Below are positions 45,840 through 57,181 of a stretch of 64,000 bases of DNA, piece by piece (position 1 is the first letter of the stretch; the number at the start of each line of letters is the position of its first letter). Under the pieces are notes generated by a model. The model made no database searches. It was not told where the DNA came from and saw only the letters and a program-made list of their open reading frames with translations. Position numbers and translations under genes: made by a program. The stretch is from Sphingomonas sediminicola (GTDB lineage Bacteria > Pseudomonadota > Alphaproteobacteria > Sphingomonadales > Sphingomonadaceae): positions 2,418,001 through 2,482,000 of the forward strand of contig NZ_CP060782.1 in the NCBI RefSeq assembly GCF_014489515.1. Reading direction: 5' to 3'.

Positions 45840-46903
45840 GCGCCCACTCCTCCGCTGAGCGTGGGCACGTCGAGCGCTCGGAAGCCATAATGCTTCAGCC
45901 AGCGGATATCGCCGTCGAAGAAGGCGCGGAGATCATCCATTCCGTATTTAAGCATCGCCAGGCGATCGATCCCGCAGCCGAAGGCGAAGCCCTGCCATTT
46001 GTCGGGATCAAGCCCGCAATTGGCGATCACCTTCGGGTGAACCATTCCGGAGCCGAGCACTTCCATGAAGCCTTCGCTGCCGCCGATGGTGCGCTTGCCG
46101 TTCACGAGCGTGTAGCCGACGTCGACCTCGGCCGACGGCTCGGTGAACGGGAAATAGGACGGGCGCATGCGCAGCACGACGTCGTCACGCTCGAAGAAGG
46201 CCTTGAGGAAGGTCTCCAGCGTCCACTTGAGGTGACCCATGTGGATTGCCCGGTCGATGACCAGGCCTTCGACCTGGTGGAACATGGGCGTGTGGGTAGC
46301 GTCGCTGTCGGACCGGTACACACGGCCCGGCGCGATAACGTAGAGCGGTGCGCCTTTCGCCTGCATCTCGCGGATCTGAACCGGCGAGGTGTGGGTGCGC
46401 AGGACCTTTGCTTCTTGCTCTCCTTCATGCCGCTCGAGGTAGAAGGTGTCTTGCATCGCGCGCGCCGGGTGGAACTCCGGCATGTTGAGCGCAGTGAAGT
46501 TGTGCCACTGGTCCTCGATCTCCGGACCTTCGGCAACCGCGAAGCCGAGGTCGGCGAAGATCTCCGCCAGCTCGTCCATCACCTGGCTAACCGGATGAAC
46601 GGTGCCGCTCGGCGTTTCCGGCGCGGGCAGCGACAGGTCGAGGGTCTCGGTCGCCAGCTTGCGGTTGAGTTCGGCAGTTTCGAGAGCAGACTTGCGATCG
46701 GCGAGGGCGCTCGTGACCTGCTCTCGGAAGGCATGGATCTTTGGCGCTTCGGCCGCTCGCGTCTCAGGATCCATCGAACCAAGCGACTTAAGCTGCTGCG
46801 TGATGCTTCCGGACTTGCCGAGCACGGACACGCGAAGTTGATCGAGCGCACCCAGGTCGGCTGCGCTTCGGATCTGGTCGAGAAGGTCGGTGTCTGACGC
46901 CAT
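45836..46903 (-). CDS. pheS: phenylalanine-tRNA ligase alpha subunit
   Basis: Catalytic subunit of PheRS. The 355-residue frame is intact: an N-terminal coiled coil ([20 protein letters not shown] onward), then [40 protein letters not shown] (motif 1 region), [40 protein letters not shown] (motif 2), [40 protein letters not shown] and [20 protein letters not shown] (motif 3). The pheS-pheT order is conserved, but rplT, usually adjacent, is 6.5 kb away here. Confidence 0.97.
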   Translation of the reverse strand: MASDTDLLDQIRSAADLGALDQLRVSVLGKSGSITQQLKSLGSMDPETRAAEAPKIHAFREQVTSALADRKSALETAELNRKLATETLDLSLPAPETPSGTVHPVSQVMDELAEIFADLGFAVAEGPEIEDQWHNFTALNMPEFHPARAMQDTFYLERHEGEQEAKVLRTHTSPVQIREMQAKGAPLYVIAPGRVYRSDSDATHTPMFHQVEGLVIDRAIHMGHLKWTLETFLKAFFERDDVVLRMRPSYFPFTEPSAEVDVGYTLVNGKRTIGGSEGFMEVLGSGMVHPKVIANCGLDPDKWQGFAFGCGIDRLAMLKYGMDDLRAFFDGDIRWLKHYGFRALDVPTLSGGVGA

Positions 46904-46962
46904 GGGGCGGCCTTAGCTGCACCGCAGCGCAAAATGCAAAGGCCTGTGCTAAGGCGCGCCCG

Positions 46963-47874
46963 ATGAGCGATTGGCCTGTGCTCGATCCGGTGCGAGATCA
47001 CGAGACGCTCAGCATTCTGCACCTTGCGGCGCAGATGCTCGGCAAGATCCGGGTCGCCCACGCCCCGTGGACGAACCATGGCTGGCACGTAGCGCTTCAG
47101 CCGAACGCCCGTGGTCTATCCACCTTGCCTACCGCGTCGGGCGACGGCCGGACCTTCACGCTGACCCTCGACCTGTGCCGCCATGCGATCGTCCTGTGGG
47201 CGAGCGACGAATCGCGTGAGGAGCTACCGCTGAATGCGGGAAGCATTGCAGCCCTCCATCGGCGGCTCGTCGCGATGCTCGACCTGCACGGCCTTCCGTC
47301 TAGCTTCGATGGCCGTCCGAACGAGATTCCAGAAGCGATCCCGTTCGCTGAGGACACGGCACCACGCGACTACGACCGCGACTCGGCAAGCAGGTTCAGG
47401 GAAGCGCTTGCGGCGGTCATGCCGGCGTTCCAGCATTTCCGTGCCGGCTTTGAAGGAAAAGCGAGTCCCGTCCATTTCTGGTGGGGCAGCTTCGACCTGG
47501 CGTCGAGCGTCTTTTCGGGACGGAAGGCGCCGGAACACCCCGGCGGTGTTCCCGGCCTGCCGGACCGCATCACGCGCGAGGCCTATAGCCGCGAAGTCGC
47601 CAGCGCGGGCTTCTGGGCGGGCGGCGTGACGCAGGCCGACCCCTTTTTCTACAGCTACATCTATCCGGAGCCGCCCGGCTATCGAGAAGCGAGGGTCGCG
47701 CACGGCACATATGACACGACGTTCGGCGAGTTCGTCCTGCCTTATTCGAAGGTACGAGCCGCGCCCGACCCCGACCGGATGCTGGGCGAGTTCCTCCAAT
47801 CCGCTTACGAAGCCGCAGCCAATCTGGCGGCGTGGAATCGCCCGATGCTTGAGCGGGAGCCCGTCGCGCCCTAG
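46963..47874 (+). CDS. DUF5996 family protein
   Basis: A 303-residue soluble protein matching the DUF5996 pattern: ETLSILHLAAQMLGKIRVAH, NHGWHVALQPNARGLSTLPT, FTLTLDLCRHAIVLWASDES, HGLPSSFDGRPNEIPEAIPF, SPVHFWWGSFDLASSVFSGR, and FFYSYIYPEPPGYREARVAH. The Trp/His-rich conserved blocks suggest an enzyme or ligand-binding fold, but the function is not known. The frame is intact. It ends 4 nt into the convergent scfR gene. Confidence 0.9.
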   Translation: MSDWPVLDPVRDHETLSILHLAAQMLGKIRVAHAPWTNHGWHVALQPNARGLSTLPTASGDGRTFTLTLDLCRHAIVLWASDESREELPLNAGSIAALHRRLVAMLDLHGLPSSFDGRPNEIPEAIPFAEDTAPRDYDRDSASRFREALAAVMPAFQHFRAGFEGKASPVHFWWGSFDLASSVFSGRKAPEHPGGVPGLPDRITREAYSREVASAGFWAGGVTQADPFFYSYIYPEPPGYREARVAHGTYDTTFGEFVLPYSKVRAAPDPDRMLGEFLQSAYEAAANLAAWNRPMLEREPVAP

Positions 47875-49292
47875 CCGGGCAGGAACGGGAAGGGCGAAAT
47901 CGTCTTTCGGTTCTCATGCACCGCCAGCATTCGCCCTGCCGGCGGCATAGCTCGGTAGGCACACTCCATCCTTGGGCAGATCGAGCAAGCCGGACCAACG
48001 GGCGTTGCGGGCGTGTTCGCAAGGTCGAGCCCGTCGGCATAGGCGATGCGGGGCGCGTAGCGGATGTCGCAGCCCAGGCCGATCGCTAGCAGGGCGTCGT
48101 CGCGGAGCTCGGGTCTGATAGGCCGCTCGATCGTCCGGCTGATGGTGAAGAAGCGCTGGCCGTCGGGAGTCTCGATCAGCTGGCGGATCGTCTGGCCGGG
48201 CGTCTGGAAAGCCGCGTGGAGGTGCCAGCGGGGGCAGGTGCCCCGAAGTGGGAGAAGGGGAAATTCTCGCCGGCATAGCGCTTGGAGATGTTCCCGGCCG
48301 GATCGACACGAAGCATGAAGAACGGGACGCCGCGCGCTCCGGACCGTCCGAGTGTAGTCATGCGGTGGGCAATCTGCTCGACGTTGGCCCCGAACTGTCC
48401 GCATAGCCGATCGATCGCGTAGCGATGCTCTTCCGCGGCACGGAGGAAACGGCCGTAGGGCATCATGATCGCGCCCGCGGCATAATTGGCGAAGCTCATG
48501 TGGAGCAGGGCACGGGTACCGGCGTCCGGCGGTCGCGCGTCGTCACACATCCGCTGGAGCAGGGGGCAAGCTCCAGCAGCGCCAGCTGGTAGGCGAGGCC
48601 GAACGTTCGGTTCTCGGCCCGAAGCAGCGCGGAGATCATGAAGGTCCGTCGCTGAGCGTCGTAATGCTGGCTGAAATTGTCGAGCAATTCGGGCGAAACG
48701 ACCTGCGCCTCGACGCCGTACGCTTCCTTCAGGCGCCGGCGGAGTGCTTCGGAGACGGAAAGCGGGTCGCTGAGCGAATCGCCAAGCGTCTCGCAATGCT
48801 CCTCGAGCTCGGGATAGTAGTTGCGCTGCGCCTGGATGTAGTCGCGGACCCAGGTCTCGGGTGTGATGAGGGCTCTCGGGTCGCCTGCCACCTCCTCGTC
48901 CGTACCACCCGGAGGCCTCCGCTGAAGCTCGCGAAGTGCCGTGTAGAGGCGCACCACGCCTTCCGAGACTGCGGGCGCATTGTCGGCAAGCTCAATCAAT
49001 TCCGCGCGGCCCACGCCGAGGTCCGCGAGGACCGGGTCCGAGAAGATCTCGCCGAGCTGGTCCGCGCCTGCCGTGTCACCACCCTCCGTCGCGAAGGCTT
49101 TCACGTCGATGTCGAAGGCCTCGGCCAGCCGAAGCAGGATGCCGGCGGTGACGGGCCGCTGATTTCGCTCGAGGTGGTTCAGGTAGGAAGCGGAGATGCC
49201 GATCTCGTCCGCCATGGCGGCCTGGTTGAGGCCTCGTTCACGCCGAAGCCTTCGTAGCCTTGCCCCAGAAACAGCTTCCGCTGTGCAACCAT
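47871..49292 (-). CDS. ScfR/RamB-like XRE-family regulator (three frameshifts)
   Basis: Regulator of the short-chain-fatty-acyl/RamB type, known for controlling glyoxylate- or methylcitrate-cycle genes. The start ATG 49292 (MVAQRKLFLG) is joined to RLRRLRREGLNQ-type HTH by a missing base near 49265; the helix-turn-helix is NQAAMADEIGISASYLNHLE. A ligand/IrrE-like middle region contains YIQAQRNYYPELEEHCETLG. Two more breaks lie near 48566 (resuming PLLQRMCDDARPPDAGTRAL) and 48240 (resuming AAFQTPGQTIRQLIETPDG). The C-terminal Cys cluster is GPACSICPRMECAYRAMPP. Restored length is about 474 residues. It is divergent from aceA, which it probably controls. Confidence 0.88.
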
Positions 49293-49322
49293 CGTCAGAT
49301 TGTGAAGGAATTTACAAACAAC

Positions 49323-49338
49323 ACAAGTCTAGTCTTGT
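49323..49338. promoter_or_regulatory. candidate operator in the scfR-aceA gap
   Basis: ACAAG-T-CTAG-T-CTTGT, an inverted repeat with 5-bp arms and a CTAG centre. It sits 31 nt from the scfR start and 76 nt from the aceA start, the expected place for the regulator to bind. The assignment to ScfR is an inference. Confidence 0.45.
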
Positions 49339-49413
49339 CGTCTCTGCCCTTATCTGTGCGTCATTTACCACGAACCCGTGTTTCCCTGCGATCCTGATCA
49401 TAGGGGATTCGTA

Positions 49414-50693
<1,280 letters not shown>

Positions 50694-50703
50694 GAGGGAA
50701 GAA

Positions 50704-50901
50704 ATGACCTATCGCTATTGGGTGATTGGCGGCGACTACAGCGACTGCCGCTTCAGCGAGATCCAGCCCGGCACGGAGAAGGTGCTCGGACCCTACGACA
50801 ATGAAGTGAAGGCGCGCACCGAATGGCAACGGCTCACTTTTCGGGATCATTGCGGAGCGACAACGCGCTATTCGATTTGCGTGGAGCCGAATCGCGCATG
50901 A
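50704..50901 (+). CDS. DUF4170 family small protein
   Basis: A 65-residue protein starting MTYRYWVIGGDYSDCRFSEI, then PGTEKVLGPYDNEVKARTEW and ATTRYSICVEPNRA, matching the short alphaproteobacterial DUF4170 family. AGGAGGGAAG at 50694-50703 is an excellent ribosome-binding site. It lies 10 nt after aceA and overlaps the malate synthase start (ATGA), so it is firmly inside the glyoxylate operon. The function is unknown; a small modulator of the two enzymes is possible but unsupported. Confidence 0.85.
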   Translation: MTYRYWVIGGDYSDCRFSEIQPGTEKVLGPYDNEVKARTEWQRLTFRDHCGATTRYSICVEPNRA

Positions 50902-52464
50902 ATTCAGTGATCGACCGGCCAAGGATAGTGGCCGAGCCAAGCCATGTGCCCGGGGCGGGCGCCGTCCTGACCCCGGATGCGCTCGATCTTGTTGCCGAGT
51001 TGCACGAGCGTTTTGACGCGCGCCGGCGCGAGCTTCTCGACAAGAGGCTCGAGCGGCAAGAGCGGTTCGATGCCGGCGAGCTTCCCGATTTCCGGGAGGA
51101 TACGCGCGAGGTCCGTGAGGGAAAGTGGACGGTAGGCGGGATCCCTACCGACCTTCAGGACCGCCGTGTCGAGATTACCGGGCCGACCAACGCGAAGATG
51201 GTGATCAACGCGCTCAATTCCGGCGCGCGCGTGTTCATGGCCGATTTCGAGGACGCGACTTCGCCTACCTGGGATGAACTCATCACGGGGCAGGCGAACC
51301 TCAAGGCTTATTGGCTTGGCCGCCTCCACTACCGCGATCCTGACAGCGAGAAACATTACGACGTGGGAGAAAATCCGCGGTCCTAATGGTCCGTCCGCGT
51401 GGGCTGCACCTGCCGGAGGATCACGTGACTGTCGATTATCAGCCGGTTGCGGGCGCCTTTTTCGATTTTGCGATCTACGCCTGGCACAATGCTCGTTCGG
51501 CGCTGGCCAAGGGCTCCGGTCCGTATTTCTACATTCCAAAGCTTGAAAGCATGGAAGAGGCGGCGCTGTGGAGCGACATCTTCGCGCTGACCGAGGACCG
51601 GCTCCGGCTCGAGCGCGGGACGATCAAGGCGACGATCCTGATCGAGACCATCCCGGCGGCGTTCGAGATGGACGAGATTCTCTATGCGCTGCGCGAGAAC
51701 ATCGTCGGCCTGAACTGCGGCCGCTGGGACTACATCTTTTCGACGATCAAGCGCCTCGGCCGGAGCGCCGATCGCCTGACGCCCGATCGTTCGGCGATGA
51801 CGATGGATAAAGCTTTCCTCGCCGCTTACTCGCTGCGCCTGATCGACACGTGTCACCGTCGTGGAGCCTTCGCGATGGGGGCATGTCGGCCTTCATCCCG
51901 GTCAAAGGCGACGAGGAAGCGAACCGAGCTGCGATGGATAAGGTTCGGGCCGACAAACTGCGCGAAGTCACCAACGGCCACGACGGTACCTGGGTCGCTC
52001 ATCCCGGGCTCGTTCCGATCGCCCTAGAAGCGTTCGAAGCAATGCAGGGTCCGAACCAACTATCGAAGAGGCCAAGCCAAGTACCTAGCCGCGACGAGAT
52101 GCTGAAGCTGCACACGGGCCCGCGGACCGAGCAGGGCGCTCGCGAGAACATCCGCGTCGGCGTGCAATATCTCGCCGCCTGGCTCGGCGGGAAAGGCGCG
52201 GTGCCGCTCTACAATCTGATGGAAGATGCGGCGACGGCGGAGATCAGCCGCGCGCAGCTGTGGCAATGGCTGCACTTCGACGCGCCGCTCGACGATGGCC
52301 GCAATTTCACGCGCGAGCTTTTCGACGCGCTCTACCAAGAGGAGATCGGCCTGCTTCAGGAAGTCCCGAACATCGCCGACGCTTCCGAACTTTTCCGCGG
52401 AATGGTCGTCTCAGACGACTTTACCGAATTCCTGACCCTGCCTGCGTACGAACGCTTGGACTGA
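50898..52464 (+). CDS. aceB: malate synthase A (two frameshifts)
   Basis: Condenses glyoxylate and acetyl-CoA to malate. MNSVIDRPRIVAEPSHVPGA overlaps the DUF4170 stop. The TIM barrel shows VEITGPTNAKMVINALNSGA, VFMADFEDATSPTWDELITG (catalytic acidic region) and DVGENPR; one C is missing near 51383, then LMVRPRGLHLPEDHVTVDY, FYIPKLESMEEAALWSDIFA and ATILIETIPAAFEMDEILYA follow. A second missing base lies near 51881 (AFAMGGMSAFIPVKGDEEAN). It ends VVSDDFTEFLTLPAYERLD. Restored length is 522 residues, as expected for the A form (not GlcB). Confidence 0.95.
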
Positions 52465-52515
52465 ACTCTCTGTTCGAGACATCGTTGTGTTGCTCTTGAC
52501 CAGGAGAGCTTGAGG

Positions 52516-53325
52516 ATGAGCGAGCGGCAATTGCGGCAGGAAGCCTTGTCGAAGGTCCCCGCAATCACCTTGGGGTTCTGGATCATCAAGATCCTCGCCA
52601 CGACGCTCGGAGAAACAGCAGGCGACACCGTGACGATGACCTGGCTGGGCGAAACCACGCCCCATCCGGTTCCCAACGGTTACCTCATCGGCACCGCGAT
52701 CTTTGGGAGCTTGCTCATTGTGCTCGTGTGGGCGCAGATCAGGGCGCTCACCTTCAATCCGTGGCTGTATTGGGCGACGATCGCGGCCTCCACGACGGCC
52801 GGAACGGCCCTGGCCGACTTCGCCGATCGTGCGCTCGGGGTCGGCTATCCGGGCGGCTCGCTCGTGCTGCTTGCACTCGTCCTCGTCTCCCTCTTCGCCT
52901 GGTATCGGTCGCTCGGGACCGTGGATGTAAACACAGTCGCGACGCCCAAGGCGGAAGCCTTCTACTGGCTCACGATCACTTTCTCGCAGACGTTGGGCAC
53001 GGCACTCGGCGATTGGATTGCCGATGCGGGGCTCGGCTATTCCGGCGGCGCGCTGGTGTTCGGAGCCATGCTGATCGTCCTCGCCGTGCTCTATTTCCGG
53101 ACGGGCATATCCCACACATTCCTGTTCTGGGCCGCTTTCATCCTCACCCGGCCGCTCGGAGCCACGGTCGGCGACTTCCTCGACAAGCCGCTCGCCAAGG
53201 GCGGCCTGGACCTGAGCCGCCCATTGGCTTCGCTCGCGCTGGCGGTCGCGATCATCCTGCTGATCAGCCTGCTTCCGCAACGCGCTGGTAGACGCCCTGA
53301 GAGGGAAGGGGCGGCGCAAGCTTAG
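52516..53325 (+). CDS. COG4705-type membrane protein with four internal repeats
   Basis: A 269-residue membrane protein of the uncharacterised COG4705 family. About eight hydrophobic helices are arranged as four repeats, each with a T-x-G-x3-D-x2-D-like polar motif: TTLGETAGDTV (residues 29-39), TTAGTALADFADR (93-105), TLGTALGDWIAD (159-170) and PLGATVGDFLDK (213-224). Two repeats continue LGVGYPGGSLVL and AGLGYSGGALVF. Buried Asp and Thr suggest ion or small-solute transport; this is inference. GGAGAG precedes both TTG 52510 and ATG 52516; ATG is chosen. A strong terminator follows. Confidence 0.85.
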   Translation: MSERQLRQEALSKVPAITLGFWIIKILATTLGETAGDTVTMTWLGETTPHPVPNGYLIGTAIFGSLLIVLVWAQIRALTFNPWLYWATIAASTTAGTALADFADRALGVGYPGGSLVLLALVLVSLFAWYRSLGTVDVNTVATPKAEAFYWLTITFSQTLGTALGDWIADAGLGYSGGALVFGAMLIVLAVLYFRTGISHTFLFWAAFILTRPLGATVGDFLDKPLAKGGLDLSRPLASLALAVAIILLISLLPQRAGRRPEREGAAQA

Positions 53326-53335
53326 GCGAAGACGC

Positions 53336-53373
53336 AAAAAGGGCGCCGGGATCAGCTCCCGACGCCCTTTTTT
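53336..53373. terminator. bidirectional intrinsic terminator
   Basis: A-run (53336-53340), 11-bp stem GGGCGCCGGGA/TCCCGACGCCC with one mismatch, loop TCAGC, then a six-base T-run. It lies between the convergent COG4705 and rplT genes and can end transcription from both sides. Confidence 0.9.
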
Positions 53374-53391
53374 GTTCTTTAGCGCTTGAGG

Positions 53392-53766
53392 CTAGGCCGC
53401 GGCCTTGTTGCCATCGAGCGCCTTCTTCGCCTGGGCGATGATGGCGCTGAACGCTTCGCCTTCGTGCATCGCGATGTCGGCCAAGACCTTCCGGTCGAGG
53501 TCGATACTCGCAAGCTTCAAGGCGTGGATGAACTGCCCGTAGGTCAGGCCTTCCGCGCGGACCGCGGCGTTGATGCGCTGGATCCAGAGTGCGCGGAAGC
53601 TCCGCTTCTTCACCTTGCGGTCGCGGTAGGCGTACTGGCCTGCCTTTTCGACTGCCTGGCGGGCGATGCGAATCGTGTTCTTGCGACGGCCGTAATAGCC
53701 CTTCGCATTCTCGAGGATCCGCTTGTGCTTTGCGCGCGTGGTTACGCCGCGCTTGATGCGTGCCAT
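53392..53766 (-). CDS. rplT: 50S ribosomal protein L20
   Basis: Assembly protein of the large ribosomal subunit. The 124-residue basic protein starts [20 protein letters not shown], with [40 protein letters not shown] and [20 protein letters not shown], all L20 signatures. It is 13 nt downstream of rpmI. infC and pheS, frequent neighbours, are not adjacent here. Confidence 0.98.
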   Translation of the reverse strand: MARIKRGVTTRAKHKRILENAKGYYGRRKNTIRIARQAVEKAGQYAYRDRKVKKRSFRALWIQRINAAVRAEGLTYGQFIHALKLASIDLDRKVLADIAMHEGEAFSAIIAQAKKALDGNKAAA

Positions 53767-53779
53767 TTCCCGCTACTCC

Positions 53780-53983
53780 TTACTTGAGGCCGTAGGGCGC
53801 CCAGAGCTTCACGCGCGCCGTATCGGCGTCGGCGAGAACTTCGGTGCCGCGGTTCTGGCGAATGTACTTGGCGTTGTGGCTGATCAGGCGGTGGCGCTTG
53901 CCAGCGACCCCGTGCTTGATCTTGCCGGTCGCCGTGAGCTTGAAGCGCTTCTTCACGCCGCTCTTGGTCTTCAGCTTGGGCAT
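53780..53983 (-). CDS. rpmI: 50S ribosomal protein L35
   Basis: A 67-residue basic protein. The start [20 protein letters not shown] at 53983 is the standard L35 beginning, preceded by AAAGGAGAC; the frame is open upstream but not homologous. [20 protein letters not shown] and [19 protein letters not shown] complete it. It is co-transcribed with rplT. Confidence 0.97.
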   Translation of the reverse strand: MPKLKTKSGVKKRFKLTATGKIKHGVAGKRHRLISHNAKYIRQNRGTEVLADADTARVKLWAPYGLK

Positions 53984-54124
53984 TTCGTCTCCTTTGCGCC
54001 CCGTGGGACGCGACATGATCCAACCGCCACGGCATGCCTTTTGGCCGGGCCATTGGTTTTCCAATGATCTGGAAAGCGCGGGCCTATAAATGCGACAGCT
54101 GTTTAAGGCAAGGCACTGAGGGCT

Positions 54125-54487
54125 TTAGTCGTGCGCGGCGTAATCCTCCGCGCCCATGAAGTGCAGCGAGACATAGGGTTCGTCGCCGACGACCCAGCTG
54201 TCGTGGCCGGGCGGGACGTAGAAGATATCGCCGGCACGCATCTCAATGACCCCGCCATCGTCCATTGCGGCGGTTGCGCATCCCGAGACGACCATTCCGA
54301 CATGCTCGACATGGCAGGACGTCGCTCCGAGCGCCGCGCCAACATGGACCGACCATTTCCAGCCGGGTTGGTAGGTCGCCCGGCCGATGGTCATTCTGCC
54401 GAGCGAGACCAGCTCAAACTTTCCGAGTTCAAATTCGCGGACTTCGTCGGGCGTTTCGAAGCGCTTGAGGACGACGTCCAGTCGCAT
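54125..54487 (-). CDS. cupin-domain protein
   Basis: A 120-residue single-cupin protein: FELVSLGRMTIGRATYQPGW, SVHVGAALGATSCHVEHVGM, VVSGCATAAMDDGGVIEMRA and GDIFYVPPGHDSWVVGDEPY. His residues at the metal-site positions are partly present (VHV, HVEHVG, PPGHDSW). The ligand is unknown. It lies 3 nt downstream of prs on the same strand, so it is probably co-expressed with it. Confidence 0.88.
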   Translation of the reverse strand: MRLDVVLKRFETPDEVREFELGKFELVSLGRMTIGRATYQPGWKWSVHVGAALGATSCHVEHVGMVVSGCATAAMDDGGVIEMRAGDIFYVPPGHDSWVVGDEPYVSLHFMGAEDYAAHD

Positions 54488-54490
54488 GGC

Positions 54491-55426
54491 CTAGTCGAAC
54501 AGGCTGGAGACCGAGCTTTCGTCGGCAATCCGGCGCACGGCCTCGGCGAGCAATGGGGCAATCGTCAGGCGGCGGATCTTGCCGCCCTCGACGTCCGCCT
54601 CTCCGCTCCAGATCGAATCGGTGACCACGAGTTCCTTGAGCTCCGAAGCGCCGACGCGCGCCGCCGCGGCGCCGGAAAGGACGCCGTGGGTGCAATAAGC
54701 GAAGACTTCTTCCGCGCCCTGTTGGCGCAGGGCCGCCGCGGCGTTGCAAAGGGTGCCCGCGCTATCGACGATGTCGTCGACGAGGATGCAGGTGCGGCCC
54801 TCGACGTCGCCGATGATGTTCATCACCTCGGACTCGCCGGCGCGCTCGCGGCGCTTATCGACGATGGCCAGCGGCGCGTTGTCGAGACGCTTCGCCAAAC
54901 CACGGGCGCGGACCACGCCGCCGACGTCCGGCGACACGATCATGAGGTTCTTGTTTGACAGCCGTGCCTGGATGTCGGCCGCGATGACCGGCGCAGCGAA
55001 GAGGTTGTCAGTCGGAATATCGAAGAAACCCTGGATCTGCCCGGCGTGGAGGTCGACAGACAGAACGCGGTTCGCGCCCGCGGTCGTGATCAGGTTCGCG
55101 ACTAGCTTGGCCGAGATCGGCGTGCGTGGGCCGGGTTTCCGGTCCTGCCGCGCATAGCCGAAGTAGGGCACGACCGCGGTGATCCGCTTGGCCGATGCTC
55201 TGCGTAACGCGTCGATGCAGATCAACAGCTCCATGAGGTTGTCGTTCGCCGGATAGCTGGTCGACTGGAGGACGAAGACGTCCTCGCCGCGCACGTTCTC
55301 GTGGATCTCGACGAAGATTTCCTCGTCCGCGAAGCGGCGGACGCTCGCCTCCGTCAACGCGATTTCCAGATAGTCGGCAATCGATCGGGCCAGCTGCGTG
55401 TTGCTGTTCCCCGCGAGCAGTTTCAT
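54491..55426 (-). CDS. prs: ribose-phosphate pyrophosphokinase
   Basis: Makes PRPP from ribose 5-phosphate and ATP for nucleotide, NAD and His synthesis. The 311-residue frame is intact: [60 protein letters not shown] (flexible loop), [40 protein letters not shown] and the PRPP loop [20 protein letters not shown]. Divergent from nadE, which also belongs to nucleotide cofactor supply, with 91 nt between the starts. Confidence 0.97.
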   Translation of the reverse strand: MKLLAGNSNTQLARSIADYLEIALTEASVRRFADEEIFVEIHENVRGEDVFVLQSTSYPANDNLMELLICIDALRRASAKRITAVVPYFGYARQDRKPGPRTPISAKLVANLITTAGANRVLSVDLHAGQIQGFFDIPTDNLFAAPVIAADIQARLSNKNLMIVSPDVGGVVRARGLAKRLDNAPLAIVDKRRERAGESEVMNIIGDVEGRTCILVDDIVDSAGTLCNAAAALRQQGAEEVFAYCTHGVLSGAAAARVGASELKELVVTDSIWSGEADVEGGKIRRLTIAPLLAEAVRRIADESSVSSLFD

Positions 55427-55517
55427 CGGCTTAGGTCCCCGGCTGAAGCTTTCCTTAGCGAGGGAGTCGCGGTTCCGTAAAGGTTGCGGGAGGCGGCGCG
55501 CACGCTAAATCGCGCTC

Positions 55518-57181
55518 ATGACGGATCGCCTGACCATCGCGCTTGCCCAGATGAACCAGCGCGTCGGCGACCTGGTGGGCAACGGAAAGGCGATCCTCGC
55601 GGTGCGCGAACAGGCGGCCGGCGCCGATTTGCTGATGGTGCCGGAACTCCAGCTGACGGGCTACCCGCCGGAAGACCTCGTGCTGAAGCCGGAGTTCGTG
55701 CGGCGCACGATGGAGGCAGCCGAGCGGCTGGTCGATGCGACTGCGACGCCGGGACCTGCGCTCTTGTTCGGATCGATCCATCACGAAGAGGGTGAGAACT
55801 ACAATGTGATGATCTTGGCCGAGGGCGGCAGGGTCGTCGCGCGAACGCTCAAGCGCGAGCTTCCTAACTATGGGACGTTCGACGAGAAGCGCGTGTTCGC
55901 GCCCGGGCCGCTGCCGGAGCCGATCGACTTTCGCGGCGTGAAGATCGGCGTGCCGATCTGCGAGGACATCTGGCAGGAAGCGGTCTGCGCTCATTTGGCC
56001 GATGCCGGCGCGGAATTGCTGCTGGTGCCTAACGGCAGCCCCTACGAGCTCGACAAGGACGACATCCGCCAGCGACTTGTGCGGTCGCGGGTGACGATGA
56101 CGGGCCTGCCGATGGCCTATCTCAACCGCGTCGGCGGCCAGGACGAACTGGTGTTCGACGGCTCGTCCTTCATCATGCACCCGGACGGCGAGCGCGTCGT
56201 GCAGATGGCCGATTGGGACGAGCAGCTGCTCATCACGGAATGGAAGCGCGAGGCCGAGGGCTGGCGCTGCGCCACCCGCGCTGATCACGAACTCGATCCC
56301 TATCCGGAGGACGTCTACCGGGCGATGGTCGTGGGCTTACGCGACTATGTGAGCCGCAACGGCTTCCCGGGCGTGATCCTCGGACTGTCCGGCGGAATCG
56401 ATAGCGCTCTGTCCGCCGCCATCGCGGTCGACGCGCTTGGAGCAGAGAAGGTTTGGGGCGTGATGCTCCCTTCCAAGTACACGAGCGAGGAGAGCCTCGG
56501 GGACGCGCGCGAGTGCGCGCGCTTGCTCGGCTGTCGTCATGACGTCATTTCGATCGCGCCCGGAGTGGCCGCGTTCGACCAGGCGCTGGGGAGGCATTCC
56601 AGGGAACGAAGCCCGGGTTGGCCGAGGAGAATATCCAGGCGCGGCTGCGGATGGTCGCGCTGATGGCGCTGTCGAACAAGTTCGGCCCGATGCTGCTTAC
56701 CACCGGCAACAAGAGCGAAATGAGCGTGGGCTATGCGACGCTCTACGGAGACATGTCGGGCGGCTACAATGTGCTGAAGGACGCCTACAAGACTACAGTG
56801 TTCGCGCTCTCGCGGTGGCGCAATCACAACAGGCCCGAAGGCGCGCTTGGACCCGAAGGTCCCGTGATGCCGGCGAACGTAATCACAAAGCCGCCGACCG
56901 CGGAGCTTCGTCCGGGTCAGAAGGACGAGGACAGCCTGCCGCCCTATTCCGACCTCGACCGCATCCTCGAGGCGCTGGTCGACAAGGAGATGTCGGTCCG
57001 CGAGACGGCAGCCGCGACCGGCGAGCCGGAGGAGTTGGTGGCGAAGATGGAGCAGCTGGTCTTGAGGGCCGAGTACAAGCGCCGCCAGGCGCCGCCGGGG
57101 GTGAAGATCGGCGTCCGGAATTTCGGCCGCGACCGGCGCTACCCGATCAGCAATTTCTTCCATACGGGGCTACCAAAATGA
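55518..57181 (+). CDS. nadE: glutamine-dependent NAD+ synthetase (frameshifted)
   Basis: Amidates deamido-NAD+ using ammonia from glutamine. The N-terminal nitrilase domain has catalytic Glu in LLMVPELQLTGYPPEDLVLK, Lys in ARTLKRELPNYGTFDEKRV and Cys in GVPICEDIWQEAVCAHL. The synthetase domain has the ATP loop GVILGLSGGIDSALSAAIA. One G is missing near 56590; it resumes EAFQGTKPGLAEENIQARLR, then LLTTGNKSEMSVGYATLYGD and GGYNVLKDAYKTTVFALSRW. Restored length is 554 residues. It overlaps gltX by ATGA. Confidence 0.95.

Noticed and set aside
45785..46897. A 370-codon plus-strand frame
   Set aside because: Antisense to pheS in every conserved block and without recognisable motifs.
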